Assembly: GCF_032062135.1 (NCBI RefSeq)
Contig: NC_092860.1
Location: 126,451,508-126,515,507 of the forward strand
DNA length: 64,000 bases
DNA from: Pyxicephalus adspersus
Taxonomy: Eukaryota; Chordata; Amphibia; Anura; Pyxicephalidae
Direction of reading: 5' to 3'
Below are positions 1 through 12,837 of this stretch, in pieces (position 1 is the stretch's first letter; the number at the start of each line of letters is the position of its first letter). A program made the translations under genes and the position numbers. A model generated the notes under the pieces. That model saw only the letters and a program-made list of their open reading frames with translations, did no database searches and was not told where the DNA came from.

Positions 1-1862
1 TTAGGGAGTGATTGATAACTTCTACATGCTATGCTGTAGCTTACACCATAGGGAGCTGTTTGTTCCATCTGTTTAGATATCCTTACTAAATATTCACTAG
101 CAATTTTATTAACATAATTGACTTGCTGAAAATCACTCATGTAAGTAACTCGCCTTCATGATGTGACAATGAGATGTGAGAATTTGCTAAACTATTCTCA
201 TCTTAAAAGTGCAGCACATAAGGTGCATTTATTGTGAGTACTGACACATGCCTCTGTTTTATAAATGTTTTGTCTTTTTGTAGGACACATTTTTATCCTT
301 TATGTTGGGTTAACATCTGTGGAAAGCACTACCACACATATTACTGCATCACAGAGTAACCTTGTATCAACTCACCTAGCTGGCTGACCCGCAGTACATT
401 CTGTGTGTTACTTCGCAAATGTAAACCTAAAAATGGCACTGTCATGTACTCACTTATTCCTAGGTAAGCAGCTAATTTAAAAGAATGGGTTGCCTAACCT
501 TTTAGAACTTCTAAATGGTTCATGAATGGTAGAATGGTTCATGTTCACATCTGTGCAACAATATTGGGTAATAAAAAATCCAAGACGGTGTGCACCGAGA
601 GGTGAGATTCCATCCTAAATAAAAGCTGCATATTTAAAAATACTGAAAAAATACTTTTAAAATTTTAACTCCATATGAAAAGTTATCTGTGATTTTAGTG
701 ATTGGATTCACAAATATTTTAGTTTTGTGCCTTATACCTCTACAGAAATTCTTGGGAGGTAACAAGATGTAACTTGCTTGTATCTTTTGGAACAATTTAT
801 CCTATGTACTCTACACTGGCTTGCAGTGACTATTTTATATTTTAAGAAAGACTTTTGAGTGCAAAGGTTGTAATTCTCTATAGGTTGCTTCTTGATAATT
901 ACATTGGGTGAGTCGATTCCAGTGACAACAATTAGCAATCATTAACATGGCTTGTTGAAATGTCTTATGGATCCTGTCTGGCTCCCCATGCTCTGTGTAC
1001 AATATAACCCGTACAAGTGAATTTGTGTTAGAAATGCATTAACCTTCAGAGAAGCACGATGGAAGGAGGGCTGAGAGTATTTTTGCTGTGGGGGGCGGGA
1101 CTCTCAGCAGTGGCTTCTCACAATTCTTGACGAAGGACTAGGGATGCTGCATGGGTACCTTCTGATTTCTCCGCTTTCTCCCTGCCTTCTACATGACCTG
1201 CTGCTGTTTCTAATCACAGGTTTGTTATTAGATGACTAATACCTTCATTTTCTGCTTCACAAAGAGCATTCGTTCTTCATTATCTCCACTGCATGTGTCC
1301 AGGAGTGCTTCGCCAGTGCTGAAAATTGCAGAAAGACTCATTTGTTGGGGTTTTAACAGGGCAGTCTTTGATAAGTCTTTGATAAATTCATTGTGTGTAA
1401 CCTTGGTGATACCGGCTTGATGTTAACTGGAACAATGGCACTTTGGGACATAATGGTTGAAGGCAGGTAGTAGAACTCGCACAATGAGTGCAGCAGAGCT
1501 ACTTATATTCCTGTGGTTTTCATTTAACAATGCAAACAGCTCGGTCCAAAGCACAGCAACCCTTAGCAATTGCTCATCGCAAACTGGTGTCGCCACACTG
1601 AAGTGACCAAAGGTGAAATGTTATCATTGTTAACAAGCATCGCTGCTTGTCTTTTCTAATAAATGTGCCGGTGTGGCCTACCGTATGGGCAAAAAGTGTC
1701 TAAATCTGCACCTGGTTTTCTGCATTACATTTTAGATTTTAGTGCTATGCATTAGTCTTTTCTAAAATTATATATTATTTTCATAATGATGCTTTACATT
1801 CTTATATTTTATATTAACCTTAAAAGCAAAGTGTGTTGTGATTCTAGTCGAGAGCTGCTTAC

Positions 1863-2016
1863 ACATTATTATTATTATATTATATTATTATAGGATATAT
1901 ATAGTGACAAGATATTACACAGAGCTGTATACTAATTAGGGGTTGCAAATGACAGACAGATACAGACAGTGACACAGGAGAAGGAAAGGACGCTGCCCAG
2001 AAGAGCTTACAATCTT
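1863..2016 (-). repeat. Dispersed repeat copy with (AAT)n tail, copy A
   Basis: In reverse orientation this matches the copy at 24248-24402: a gene-like block (TTGTAAGCTCTT-type start, then CTGTGTC-type and TTTGCAACCCC-type segments), a TGTACAG-type core, and an (AAT)n tail visible here as (ATT)n near 1863-1890. The family is widespread in frog genomes as far as I recall. Its class is not clear from sequence alone. The simple-repeat tail suggests a retroposed element. Confidence 0.55.
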
Positions 2017-3321
2017 AGTGATAAATATTATTTACCATTTAGATTGGATCTAAGGTTAAACCAAACCATAGGTGGGTAAAATCTTTGACAGTCAGAGGGC
2101 AGGGTCATCATTGTGTTGTAGAATGTACGGTATTTTGCAAATTGTTTATTTTCAGATGGAACTGCTGTAGTATACCACAAAAAAAAATACTAATAAACAC
2201 AAAATTAATTTTCATAGCAAGATTTAAAAGAAAAAATATTGCTATGCAAGCCAAAATCAAGTAAGATCAATAATTCTGATTACAAGGCATTCATAAGAAA
2301 TGGATTTTTTGTGAACTCATGTAAAAACAAGAATGTAAAGGTGCTTATTGTGATGCCAAACACACTACACTACTACGGCTAATCTGTGCACAGTTATTGG
2401 AATATTAATTTTCTGCAAAGTGAAATCACTGAGGTGTAGTCATTATAGATTACCGAGCATGCTGAAAAGTTTATTCCATAGTTTGTCCTTCTTGTACAAG
2501 TCTACATATCCTAATCGATGGTCGAATAAGATGCATTGCTACCAATTGGCCTCTATATGACTGACTTTAGATGATTTTGGAACAGAACCCTTTCTAATAA
2601 TCTAGCCTTTTCATCATAACCGATTTTTAGATTTTAGTCTGATGTGTATGAACCTTTTCCTATTCCTCCTAAACTAGGACACATCAAACCCCATGTAATA
2701 GGCTGTACAACACTTTCCGCAGGCCCTTTGTCATGGGAAATTTCTGATTTCCTAGAGAAGGATGTTGTTGCTAAGCACTTGCTTTAAAATGAAGCCAAGG
2801 CTTTGTGCCGAATGAAAGCATTACTTTGGAAACCTGACGTGAAGAGCCAAATATTTCACTGAATGAATCAAGCAGTTCTCACCATCAGATAAAGAGGATT
2901 TCGGTTTCCTTAGGACCTAGATCTGCACAGCTCAGAATATTAGTTGTATTCATTTTACAGATCCTCGCAGAACTGCAATATGGGAAATTTACTATGTACA
3001 GAATTGCTTACTGACGATCAAGGATGGACAGCTTGCTTCTGCCCAGCTGTTAAGGAGTGACTCCTCCCAGGCTTCAAATGTCTTGATGTAGTGTATAGCG
3101 ATCTGTGCTAATATGATTTATTGCTACATCACATTTAAAGGCTATCTAATGGTGCCATAGTGTGTACTATGTACACACTACAATGGCATAGGACTAGAAA
3201 AAAAATTAAAGTTTAGAACATACATTTTTAAAATGTTTGAGTAAAGTGAATGTCTTTCTGACTCATTTTGTGTTCATCTCTTTAGTACATATCTAATGTT
3301 TTAATGTAATTTCCGTATTAT

Positions 3322-3602
3322 AGGGGGTTCAGTCCATAGTCATGTCACTAGCTGTCTCTCAAAGGGGCTCACAATTTAATGTCCCTATTTCAGCAGTCAT
3401 ATTTAAATACCCCAGTCAAAGGTCAATTTGGGGGGTAGCCAATTAACCTAACTTCATGTTTTTGGGATGTGGGAGGAAACTGGAGTACCTGAAGAAACAC
3501 AGACACAGTGAGAACCTGCAAACTCCATGCAGATAGCGTCTTGGCCTAGATTTAAATCTGGGACCTAGCGTTGCAAAGGCCAGAGTGCTAACCTCTGACA
3601 TT
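3322..3602 (-). repeat. tRNA-derived SINE-like remnant, reverse orientation
   Basis: Read on the - strand, the right end carries a polymerase III B-box-like segment (GGTCCCAGATTTAAATC) near 3550-3570. It is followed by the body typical of this family, seen on the + strand as GGGATGTGGGAGGAAACTGG and AACTCCATGCAGATAG. The same body occurs forward at 59846-60000 and, more decayed, at 32728-32895 and 47790-47935. A tRNA-derived SINE is the best reading. The A box is degraded. Confidence 0.6.
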
Positions 3603-4108
3603 TGCCTTACCTAGTTCCACCTTTCGACTTTAAACAATTTTCTCATTACATTTTCAAATAAAACATTTCTGTTTTAATTTGTTACCTTATTTTAGTTCAA
3701 GAAATCTCTCTGCTGGGTCACTGTGCCTTCGTACGCAATTCAGGAAGTTTATTGAAGGCTGATTGAAGGGCCAAAAGGGTGCTGTATATAGCCTTCTGAA
3801 AATATCCCAGCACCTTGTTGCAGTACTCCTTTAGTAAGTATTTGGTGTTTAATGCAAGTTTTCAAATGCCTTGATAGATGGATGCCAGAATTTCCAGAAT
3901 ATTGGGTTACTCAAAATATGTTTAAAAAAAAAAAAAAGCACACGTGACAGTGTGTATGGTTTCTTTTCTTCAGGAAGTTTATGTGTTTGAAGAAAAGATG
4001 GAAGCGAGTACAGCTGTTCACTGCTGTCATGGGTAGTGGTAACACAAGGTAATCAATCAACAACATAATCAATCCACATTAAAATATATGACCCAGCCTA
4101 TTCAGTAT

Positions 4109-4200
4109 TAATAATATTGTTATTAATAAACAGTATTTATATAGCTCCAACATTATGCAGTGCTGTACATTAAATAGGGGTTGCAGTATTGGCAGTAGAG
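4109..4200 (-). repeat. Dispersed repeat with (AAT)n tail, copy B
   Basis: The reverse complement carries CCCCTATTTAATGTACAGC followed by ACTGCATAATGTTGGAGC and a tail of AAT-rich units. This is the 3' end of the family also seen at 1863-2016, 24248-24402 and 46995-47038. Only the 3' part of the element is present. Confidence 0.55.
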
Positions 4201-4821
4201 CTAGTCATACACTAGCCAATTTAAATTAATAATACATATACTCAAAATATGGAAATTCGCAATTATGTGTTAAGATTTCACCCCTGACAATCGCCAGTCA
4301 GATCAGCTAAGCAAAGTATACCATAACAATGGCTCAGAGCCTATGATTTCACCAGTAATTAATTAAAACTGGCTGTGAGTGTTTATATTGATTTCTAAAC
4401 AGTAATGAATGTTGGATGGGTGGGTTCTACAACTGACCTGAATCCAAACAGCCTTATTAGTTCCGATCAGTAATCAGATTTCTCCTAAAATCTTACTGAT
4501 TTAAAATGATGTAGAGCACTAATCCAAGTAAAAGACTGATATCAGAGAAATACTGACCCATTAGCCAGTTGTGCAGAAATGGACTACTAAATGGCCAGCT
4601 TAGGTAATACAAAGGATGAGTTGTTGTGAATTCCTTCATTGCTCAGGGTTGATTGACGCAAAGCATCCCATATGAAAACACAGGAGACTTTTGGCACATA
4701 CATAGTTTTCAAATTAAAGGTCAGCTTTCCAACATGTTAACTTGTAATCAATATATTTACTGATGTTCAATGATCTCTAGAGGATTACCGAACATGTGTG
4801 TCCTGATTCCACTATCTAGAC

Positions 4822-5079
4822 CAGTGTTTTTCAACCAGAGTTCCACGGAATACTAGGCTTCCTTCTGAGGTTGCTAGGGGACAAATTTGTACCTCTCAGG
4901 TCAGTTTACCTGACACCAATGACCTTTTTGTCTATCTAAATGGTTGAAATTCTTCCCACTGACCACCACACTAATCTACTGTGAAATATAGATATAGTAA
5001 TTATAGCATGGGTTCCCTAAGGCATGGACACTATTTCATTCTAAGGGTTCCCCCAAGTTGAAAAGGTCAAGAAGGATTG
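4822..5079. mobile_element. hAT-like MITE, 'TTTCTCAACC' family, copy 1
   Basis: The element starts CAGTGTTTTTCAACC and ends with a related inverted segment (CCCCAAGTTGAAAAGG). It is flanked by near-identical 8-bp repeats, ATCTAGAC at 4814-4821 and ATCTAGAT at 5080-5087. An 8-bp target-site duplication and CA(G/A) ends fit the hAT superfamily. No coding sequence remains. Related copies lie at 16180, 40530, 51946 and 53617. Confidence 0.6.
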
Positions 5080-5538
5080 ATCTAGATTTTTAGTGAGACC
5101 CTGTTTAGAATGCTTTGCCCATTTCCGACCTCACTTAATATATTATGATAGAATCTCCAATCTGTATGTGGTCACTGATCATTAGATCCATTGGATGGAC
5201 ACAAGTCACTTTTACAGGAATATTTTTCTGCATTGGTTAGGATATTTGATTTTTGTCCATAGCTGGAAACTTTGACATATACGGCCACTCTTTCTAAAAG
5301 ATCGGCCCTTGGGGGCAGAGTGGACTCGTCCTTGCTTGTGCCTCTTGGTCTCCAATGCCATTATTGTTGAGGGGATTACAAACTCATGAGGTGGATTACT
5401 TCTTGTAACTCTTCAAAAAACTATTTTTCTTCCCGAAGAAGTGGACTGGATCCACAAAACGCATCGAGGGAAGAATGAAACAGTCACGAAATGGCAAAAC
5501 TTGCTTAGATTTTAAATGTTTTTAAATGAAAGTTGGAA

Positions 5539-5657
5539 GTTAGGAAGTCATTACTCTCAGGATACAGTTTATTTTTTGTTTTAACTCAAAGCTCTAGTGT
5601 ATTGATTTTATGAACTCATTCTGAAGGAACAAGACCTCAAAGTAATGACTTCCTAAC
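5539..5657. repeat. 17-bp perfect inverted repeat with 85-bp spacer
   Basis: GTTAGGAAGTCATTACT at 5539-5555 is exactly repeated in inverse at 5641-5657. The arms could form a stem. I do not see flanking target-site duplications that would prove a transposon, so it may be a short foldback element or a chance or local inversion. Confidence 0.6.
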
Positions 5658-6570
5658 AATTATTAGGTTATAACCACAGAATATAACTGAATGACGGAAC
5701 AACCCCCATATAATGTATCTAATAGATGCAATCCATCAGCACCACAATATCTTTACAGCTATACAAAATTCCCAAGTAGATAAAACATAAAAGTGATTAA
5801 GTACTTCAATATAACCATAATGCTGTGAGATGCTGGATTGTTTTGTATTCAATTGACATTTGCATGTAACCATGTGTTTGTTTTATGTCTGTGATGCAGA
5901 ATGGCTTACAATATTACTCACTCTGGATAATTATTAAATGAACAAGCTATCTGATTTATTTAATTACCATTATAAAAAGTAGTAAACATTACTGTGTTAA
6001 TTCTCATCACAATGTTGTAACAAGGTGTTTTATACTTGTTAATGCTGATAATCAATCTGTCTGTCCATGATTAAAACTCCATAAATGGACAATGTCCCTC
6101 TTAAGAAACAAACACGATGGAGACGCAAAGCTGCTTTTTTTATAGCTTTTATTAAACAGTGTTGTAAGATCTGCAAAGACAAAGTCAAGCCCTAGTTTTT
6201 CAAGAAAATGGATGATTTTTAAATAAAGGTTGGGCAAGCAGTCTGTAAGAACTTGTTAAGGTCAGAAGGGCCATGATTTATGAGAATATCACTGGTCTGT
6301 TGAGTTTAATTGTGCCTTGTTTTAAATACTGTGCCAATTTTCCTGACAAATGTTAAAGGGATCTCACAAGTTAAGTAATAGCTCTGATACATTGTTTATA
6401 TATTTGGTTGTTATGTGTTGTAATTCTTTCCTTCTCTATTTTTGTTGTCACCCAAATTTGTAAAGGCTGCAATGGGAATCGAATATGCTATTAGGTTTGA
6501 GTTTGTTAGATATGATGTGACTGATGGTCGATTATTCATAATTCTATTTGGTGTAAGAATTGTCTGTATA

Positions 6571-6765
6571 NNNNNNNNNNNNNNNNNNNNNNNNNNNNNN
6601 NNNNNNNNNNNNNNNNNNNNNNNNNNNNNNNNNNNNNNNNNNNNNNNNNNNNNNNNNNNNNNNNNNNNNNNNNNNNNNNNNNNNNNNNNNNNNNNNNNNN
6701 NNNNNNNNNNNNNNNNNNNNNNNNNNNNNNNNNNNNNNNNNNNNNNNNNNNNNNNNNNNNNNNNN
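6571..6765. other. Assembly gap (195 N)
   Basis: A run of N interrupts the intron. Open frames that cross it are artefacts of the N run. Confidence 0.99.
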
Positions 6766-7363
6766 AGATAGACTTTCGGCTTAATATGGAGATTATATGA
6801 TGATGATATGATCTGCACATTTAAATGCTGCTTTTTATATCCTAGTGTAAGGCAACATGGTAAATAAAGCCCTAAGGCAGAACTGTACTCCCCTTCCCTT
6901 CCTCCTTCTGCCCTGCTACTTCTTCAACCGCTTCCATTTCTATGGTTCAGGTTCTTCTGCCATTTTGAAAGGCCTGGCCTGAATAATGTGCTCTTCTATA
7001 CATGTTTTTCAATTTCCCGCACCACTGTATCCTAAGATTGTACATTCACAGCAGTGTATGATCTACAATACATTGTCAGTAGGCAAGTAACTTTTGCTTT
7101 ATTGCAGAGGAAACAACACGTCATTTCAGCAATTACAGGTCCACCTTCAATTTTTTTTATTTAGTTTCACTTTAACCTATTAGTAGCACTATTCAATCCC
7201 TATTCAACTACTCAATTCAATTCAATTTAATTGTATTTTGTAGAATATTTAATAGAAATCAAGGTGTTGCTATTGAGAGAATTAACAGAATTTTCTCTTC
7301 CGCTGCTATCCAGCAAAGATATTTGTGTGAACTCTCCATTTGTGACCACAATAGCATATGTAG

Positions 7364-7420
7364 TATATGTATATATAAATATATATATGTATATATATAT
7401 ATATATTTATATATATATAA
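7364..7420. repeat. AT-rich microsatellite (TA/TATG units)
   Basis: Alternating TA with interspersed TATG and TAAA units over about 57 bases. No gene context other than the APBB2 intron. Confidence 0.85.
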
Positions 7421-7639
7421 GTTGGGGCTTTAATTTTACTGGAGGGTTTCATTGGGTATGAAATAATGATGAATTTAGGTAATATTTTGGTGCGTCATAT
7501 TGCTCATTAGTAGTGACCCTTGTGTATTAACGAACATTAGTATTGCTTTGGGTAAATAGCATGTCATGCACTACTTCATGCAGCGTGTCGGAAAGGGCCC
7601 ACTGGGTCTCTTTGCCTGACTTTTATTCATGAAGATCCT

Positions 7640-8030
7640 TTGTGTTACTTGGGAAAACAGCAGTGTATATCGTCATGTGTCCTGTAATGGCACAGACAGG
7701 ACAGTACTATGTATTGAAATTGGTAATAAAAATTCAGCTTTTCCCCAGGCAATGCAGAGCCCAGCCAGTAATCCGCTGTACATATGAAATGATTTTCACA
7801 TTGTCTGTGCATTCTCAATGCTGTCATAAAATCATGTTTGCTTCATTGAGCCTTATTGGAATTACATGCCAACAAAGCGAAAAGAGAAAAGTAATATTGG
7901 CTGACAATATATACACTGGCATTTCACTTCCAATTTCTCTCCAATTAACAGCATTACTGGCGACTCCTAACGTTTTGATTATAATACCTAATCTCTTCTT
8001 AAAAAGCCTGTCTTTAAGCTATCCGTGAGT
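7640..8030. other. Unique AT-rich block, candidate conserved non-coding element
   Basis: About 390 bases without recognisable repeat sequence, adjacent to but distinct from the microsatellite at 7364. It contains homeodomain-like core motifs (CCAATTAACAG near 7941) and a 128-codon open frame on + without splice sites in suitable positions or protein-family resemblance. By texture it looks like intronic regulatory DNA. This is inference only. Confidence 0.3.
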
Positions 8031-8734
8031 TGTCCTTTTTTTTTTTTACATGGAAAAAATGCTGACAGTTAAGGACAAAGGGCTCTGTGTTAATAAAGTA
8101 GCTTGCAACACCTTGTGAACTGCTTGTGTCAGTAGCAGATTGTTCTGTCTCTGGTCTCTCAGTGTCTGTGCTTCTTAAATACATAGCGGGACACTTCTGA
8201 GGTTCATTCTAAAGAGTTTATTACAGAAGTGAAGTTTTTGTGGCTCTACAGCAACCAGTCAGATTTTATCTGTCAACAGATATGAGAAAGCAAAATGTTT
8301 TATTTTCTTTATTCTTTAGGATTGCTTGGGATTGATGGGTGCATTAAATCCTGTCCTACACCAGCTGCCTATATAGGTTCTACTAAACAAAGTCTACCCA
8401 AATGTCCTGTCCTTTTACATTAGTTTCTTTGCTAGGCAGCTGCCGTGTATACTGCGGTAACACTACCCATAGGGCCCAAAAGATTTTGCCGATAATTTCA
8501 AGCAGAGTCTGGGGAGGAAAAATTGCTGTCAGCTGCTCCCTTCAAAACTCTCATTGCTGTATGATCCTTAGGGTAAAATAATTTAAAAAAACGCAACTGG
8601 GTTAGTTGGGACACCAATTGGGTTTTTGAAAAAATGGTTTAGCCAACTGAATCCCTGCAGGATAGGATGCTGGAAGATCTAAACTTTTAATACTTATTCA
8701 GAAACTTTTGAGTGGACTGATCCTATCATGCAGA

Positions 8735-8950
8735 GCCTTAAAGCAGAACTAAACCCAGTGGATGCTCACCTGTCCCTGTACCATCATGGGTGCTGCCATC
8801 TTCTTCCTTCATCTCTTCTGTATGCTGATCTTCAGCCATCCTTATTGGCCAGGCCGGAATACACGTGTGCAGGAGTTAACTAAGCAAAGGAACGATGTGC
8901 CGGGAATCCTGGCTACAAATACTGCACATGTGCAACTCAGCGAAATTTGA
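8735..8950. repeat. Probable dispersed repeat (TTAAAGCAGAACTAAACCC type)
   Basis: It begins with TTAAAGCAGAACTAAACCC, a start shared in diverged form by 57012 (ATTAAAGCGTACCTAAACTC). A GC-richer body follows that contrasts with its surroundings. I recall this start from frog repeats. No ends or target-site duplication could be fixed. Confidence 0.4.
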
Positions 8951-11900
8951 CAGCTGGGCCACGATCACACAGCCAGAATACTTATTTCCGAAGGGACATT
9001 GCCTGTCCTATTAAGAAATAAACACCTGTCTGATCTCAAGTTTTGAAACTCTTGTATCTTTTGCAAGATCTAGGACAATGCCTATATAAGACAAACTACA
9101 TTCTTTCAATTCTTGGTGCTGCATTAGGAGTTAGTTTGCTGTGAACATTACAGAAGAAAGCTGACCTAACTCCCGTTACAATCCCCGTGTGGATTTTTTT
9201 TGTATAAAATTTGTCATATAGAGGGCCAATCAAATTTATATCTATCCAAGTAGACTCTTGCACTGTATAGTTGTTGGTAAGGAAATTGTAAATTTAGATT
9301 AACTAGGTATGTGGCCAGATTTGGGCTATCCGTAAACAGCGGTTTGAATTGGAAATTTATGAAGGGTAAGGTGCCTCCAGCCTTTGTTTTTCCACCATGC
9401 ATTTTTATAGTTTATTTCAGTGGTTCCCTCTAAAGCCAGCTGTAATATTTCTTATCTTTCTCAGTTTGGGTTACCTGCGTTGTTATCAGCAGAGCTTTGG
9501 TAGCCATTAAAGGATAAGTGTACTTTCAAAGTAAAGTACAGATAGCCATTGCCCCCACCTGAAGTTAGGAAATGTTAATACCAATCCCTATCTGGGATAT
9601 GCCATTAGATAGATGTGCTCACTTGCTCTCACAACAGTATGTAATGATGCAGATAGCATATATTCCTCTCTGGCTTAGCTAGACATCCATTAGAATAGAT
9701 GCAGTTACCATTTAAAGGTTAATCTGTTATGCTCTGAAGCTTGAAATCTCAGTGGTTTAAAGGAGAGAACTGTCCATCCAGGTTTATTATCGTTGCTGAG
9801 TGCCCATACATCTCATACAGTTACAATTTAGCAAAAAAGCTGCAAACCAATTTACCATCAGGGCTTTGTTTAACGGCATAGTGCCAAAAGCTCTGATAGA
9901 GTAATCACAGCAACCTAGGAGCTTTCATACACAAACCTTAGTACTTAGGACCTTTACTATAGAATTAAATAATAATGATATAAAGGGTAATGTACTTCTG
10001 TTGTAAATTCTAAATATATTTGGATCCATGAAAATGTCTGGTATCCATAAAAATATCATAAGTCACTGGCCATGTGCGTATATAAAGTTCATGGCTCTCC
10101 AAAGTAAAATATTTAACACACAAAATGTCACGCAAACCAGCAGATACTGAAAATCAGACTATATCGAATGCAAATAGATTAGCTGATGAATAAACACCCT
10201 GGAATTAGCCTTTAAATTATTAAAAGCAATGGCTACCTTCGTAATCTGCATCCACTTACAGGTAATTGATTGCATGGAAATAAATAGGTTTCTAACTAGA
10301 GGAGTTGGTACTCATTACATAGTCAGTGAGCAGGACTTATTTTTATTATAATGGGTATCAGACTGTACAAACTGTATAAATATTGTTCAGTTGTTGTTTT
10401 TTTTTTTTCATTCTTAAAAATGTACTTTATTATAACAATTATACCCCAGATGTTGATCTTGATATACCTATGCCTCATCATAGAGTCATATACAAAGGTC
10501 ATGTGTACGGAACATTCTTCAAACATATATTCAGTTCATTGAAAGAGACAGACAATCATTATTCCACCCTGAAACAATAAACCTGTGCAGAGCTGCAGAT
10601 CATCATTTGTCTAGAGACACATGGAAATAAGTTTCATGACTGAGGAAGTGTGGCTGCCTCCATGCTACTGAACCCACAGTGATTTATTATATACAGCCTT
10701 ACCTTCCCCCTCATTCATCTGTTCTATGAAAATCTGATGAGGCTACACTGCTAACATGCATATGCTGCATCTTTATCCAGCTGCTTGCTTTTGATTCTTA
10801 CAACCTCTGCAGCAGCAAGCACACTGTCCTCAGGAATTGGGCTTTTTTTTATCATTTATCGTATTCCGCTTTCTTAGATCTCTATACAGTCTTGCTTCAG
10901 CTGCTTTGTTGCCTTACCAGCCTAGGAAAGCAATTAATTCTTCACTGATGTCTTGAACCTGAAGGCAGTGTGTCAGTGTGGAACATACCCAGTGTACTGC
11001 TTTGTGCTTTGCTTTTCTTGTATTTTATCAACGTTTTTTTCCTAACTTGCCTTATCTGTTCTTTCATGCTGTCGTGGACACAGGGAAAGGTAACTCATTT
11101 GCTTTCTTTCTGCATGTTTTTTACCTGTACCTGTCTAGTGGTGTCTGTTCATTCTTGTGTATAATGCTATTGTCACTCACTATGCTGACGCTGTCCATCA
11201 ATTATTATATGTGACTTGATTTTTATGATATATGGCAAAATGATTTGTTTCTGCTACTGCACATGGATTTACATCTAGAATGCGAATAATAACAATAAAT
11301 ATCCTGTTTTATAGCTGAAATGTGTTTTTTTACCAATATTAGGTCTAAGCATCATGACTGACTTGCATATATTTTATATTGCGATCCCAAGAACAGGTCA
11401 TTTTATTAATTTGATGACCATGGCAAAGTTGCCGTTTATTTACCATTTTCAAGTTTCAGTTTATCATTGGATTAGGATTAGTCTTCTGAAAATCCTCTGA
11501 GATGTATAGTATTCCCCTGCTTGCTCTACGTTGCATTGCATGTAATATTAAAGAGGAGACATGTTGATGTCACGTGACCCATATTGGCAATTTCATCATG
11601 GCGGCTTGCAGAGCAGGGCTTTTGCAAATACAAATGTGTTGGATACCATTCTGCAGGTTCTTGTACAGGTTATAAAATTTAAATATATTAAGTGTTTATC
11701 TTTTCGTAAACTAAACTGTTAAAAATAGTTCTAAATTAATAATAAAAATGCAAACTATATTAATGTGTAAGGTGCAGGATGAACATGTGTAGAACAAACG
11801 CATAAAGTTTCTACCTAGGAAAGCAGACTTTTACATAAGTTCTGTGATATTGATGAACATTTATCACAAAGGGTTGTGTAGATAACATGAAGATAACTGA

Positions 11901-12837
11901 TTTGTCAATGTAGCATATTCTTGGCTGGTCTCCATGTCCAGAATCATGGATCCATGTATGTATAATGTATTGTATATCTACAGGACAGGGATTAGTCTCT
12001 CAATTATTGACCATAACTGATGGTTGATTTTACATTCTACATATTGGAAGAAGAAGCATGATGTAAAAAACAATAGTTTACAAAATAATACTTTTGATCT
12101 AAACATATTTGACATGTTTCTCAATGTGTTTTGGCTGTTCAGTTTATAAATCAGGCTATTTCAGACAATCCTGGACAACTGTGGTAAGAACAAATTGCAG
12201 GATATGTCACTTGAAGAGTTGTTTTTAGTAAATGTAACCTGAAAAGTTATACTTGGTAGGAATCTCATAGCTATATTTGAAACATTTCGGGCACACATTA
12301 GCCAGTTTTATGATTTATGAACATTTTCCAAGCCAGACAGGTGACAACAATAAAGCAGTTCACCTTCTAGTTCACTATTTTACTACCTATGTCACCCCTC
12401 TGAAAATTTAGCGTTACACTTTGTTGTTAGCGCATTCCGCACATCCACTGTTCTCTTCTCCTGTGTAATTTGCAATAGTATCACACCTAGGACTGAAAAC
12501 CCTATTGGGAACATTTTAGAAAACAGTGGTTTGCAAGGATTGGGAATCAATAATGACGGCAAACACCAAATTTGAGCAGACGTTTTGTAAGCTATGAAGA
12601 TTGATTTGTAGGTGGTGTGTTTCATGATGCATTGTGAAACGCACAAATACAGATAGGGTATGTCATGCATAAATCTGAGTTCAGAAATGCTTCACAGTTG
12701 CAAGAAAGCTGATATAATTATGTCTAGATGTATATCATATATGTAACAAGATTGATTTGAGATGTGAATAGCCTATACTATTCACAGCTCTATCTTTATT
12801 TTTTTTACATATATATCTTTATATGTATACACACATG

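Noticed and set aside
6411..6820. Open frames across the N run
   Set aside because: Created by the assembly gap.
7642..8028. 128-codon open frame on + as a gene
   Set aside because: No splice sites, no domain resemblance, and AT-rich non-coding texture. Kept only as a candidate conserved element.
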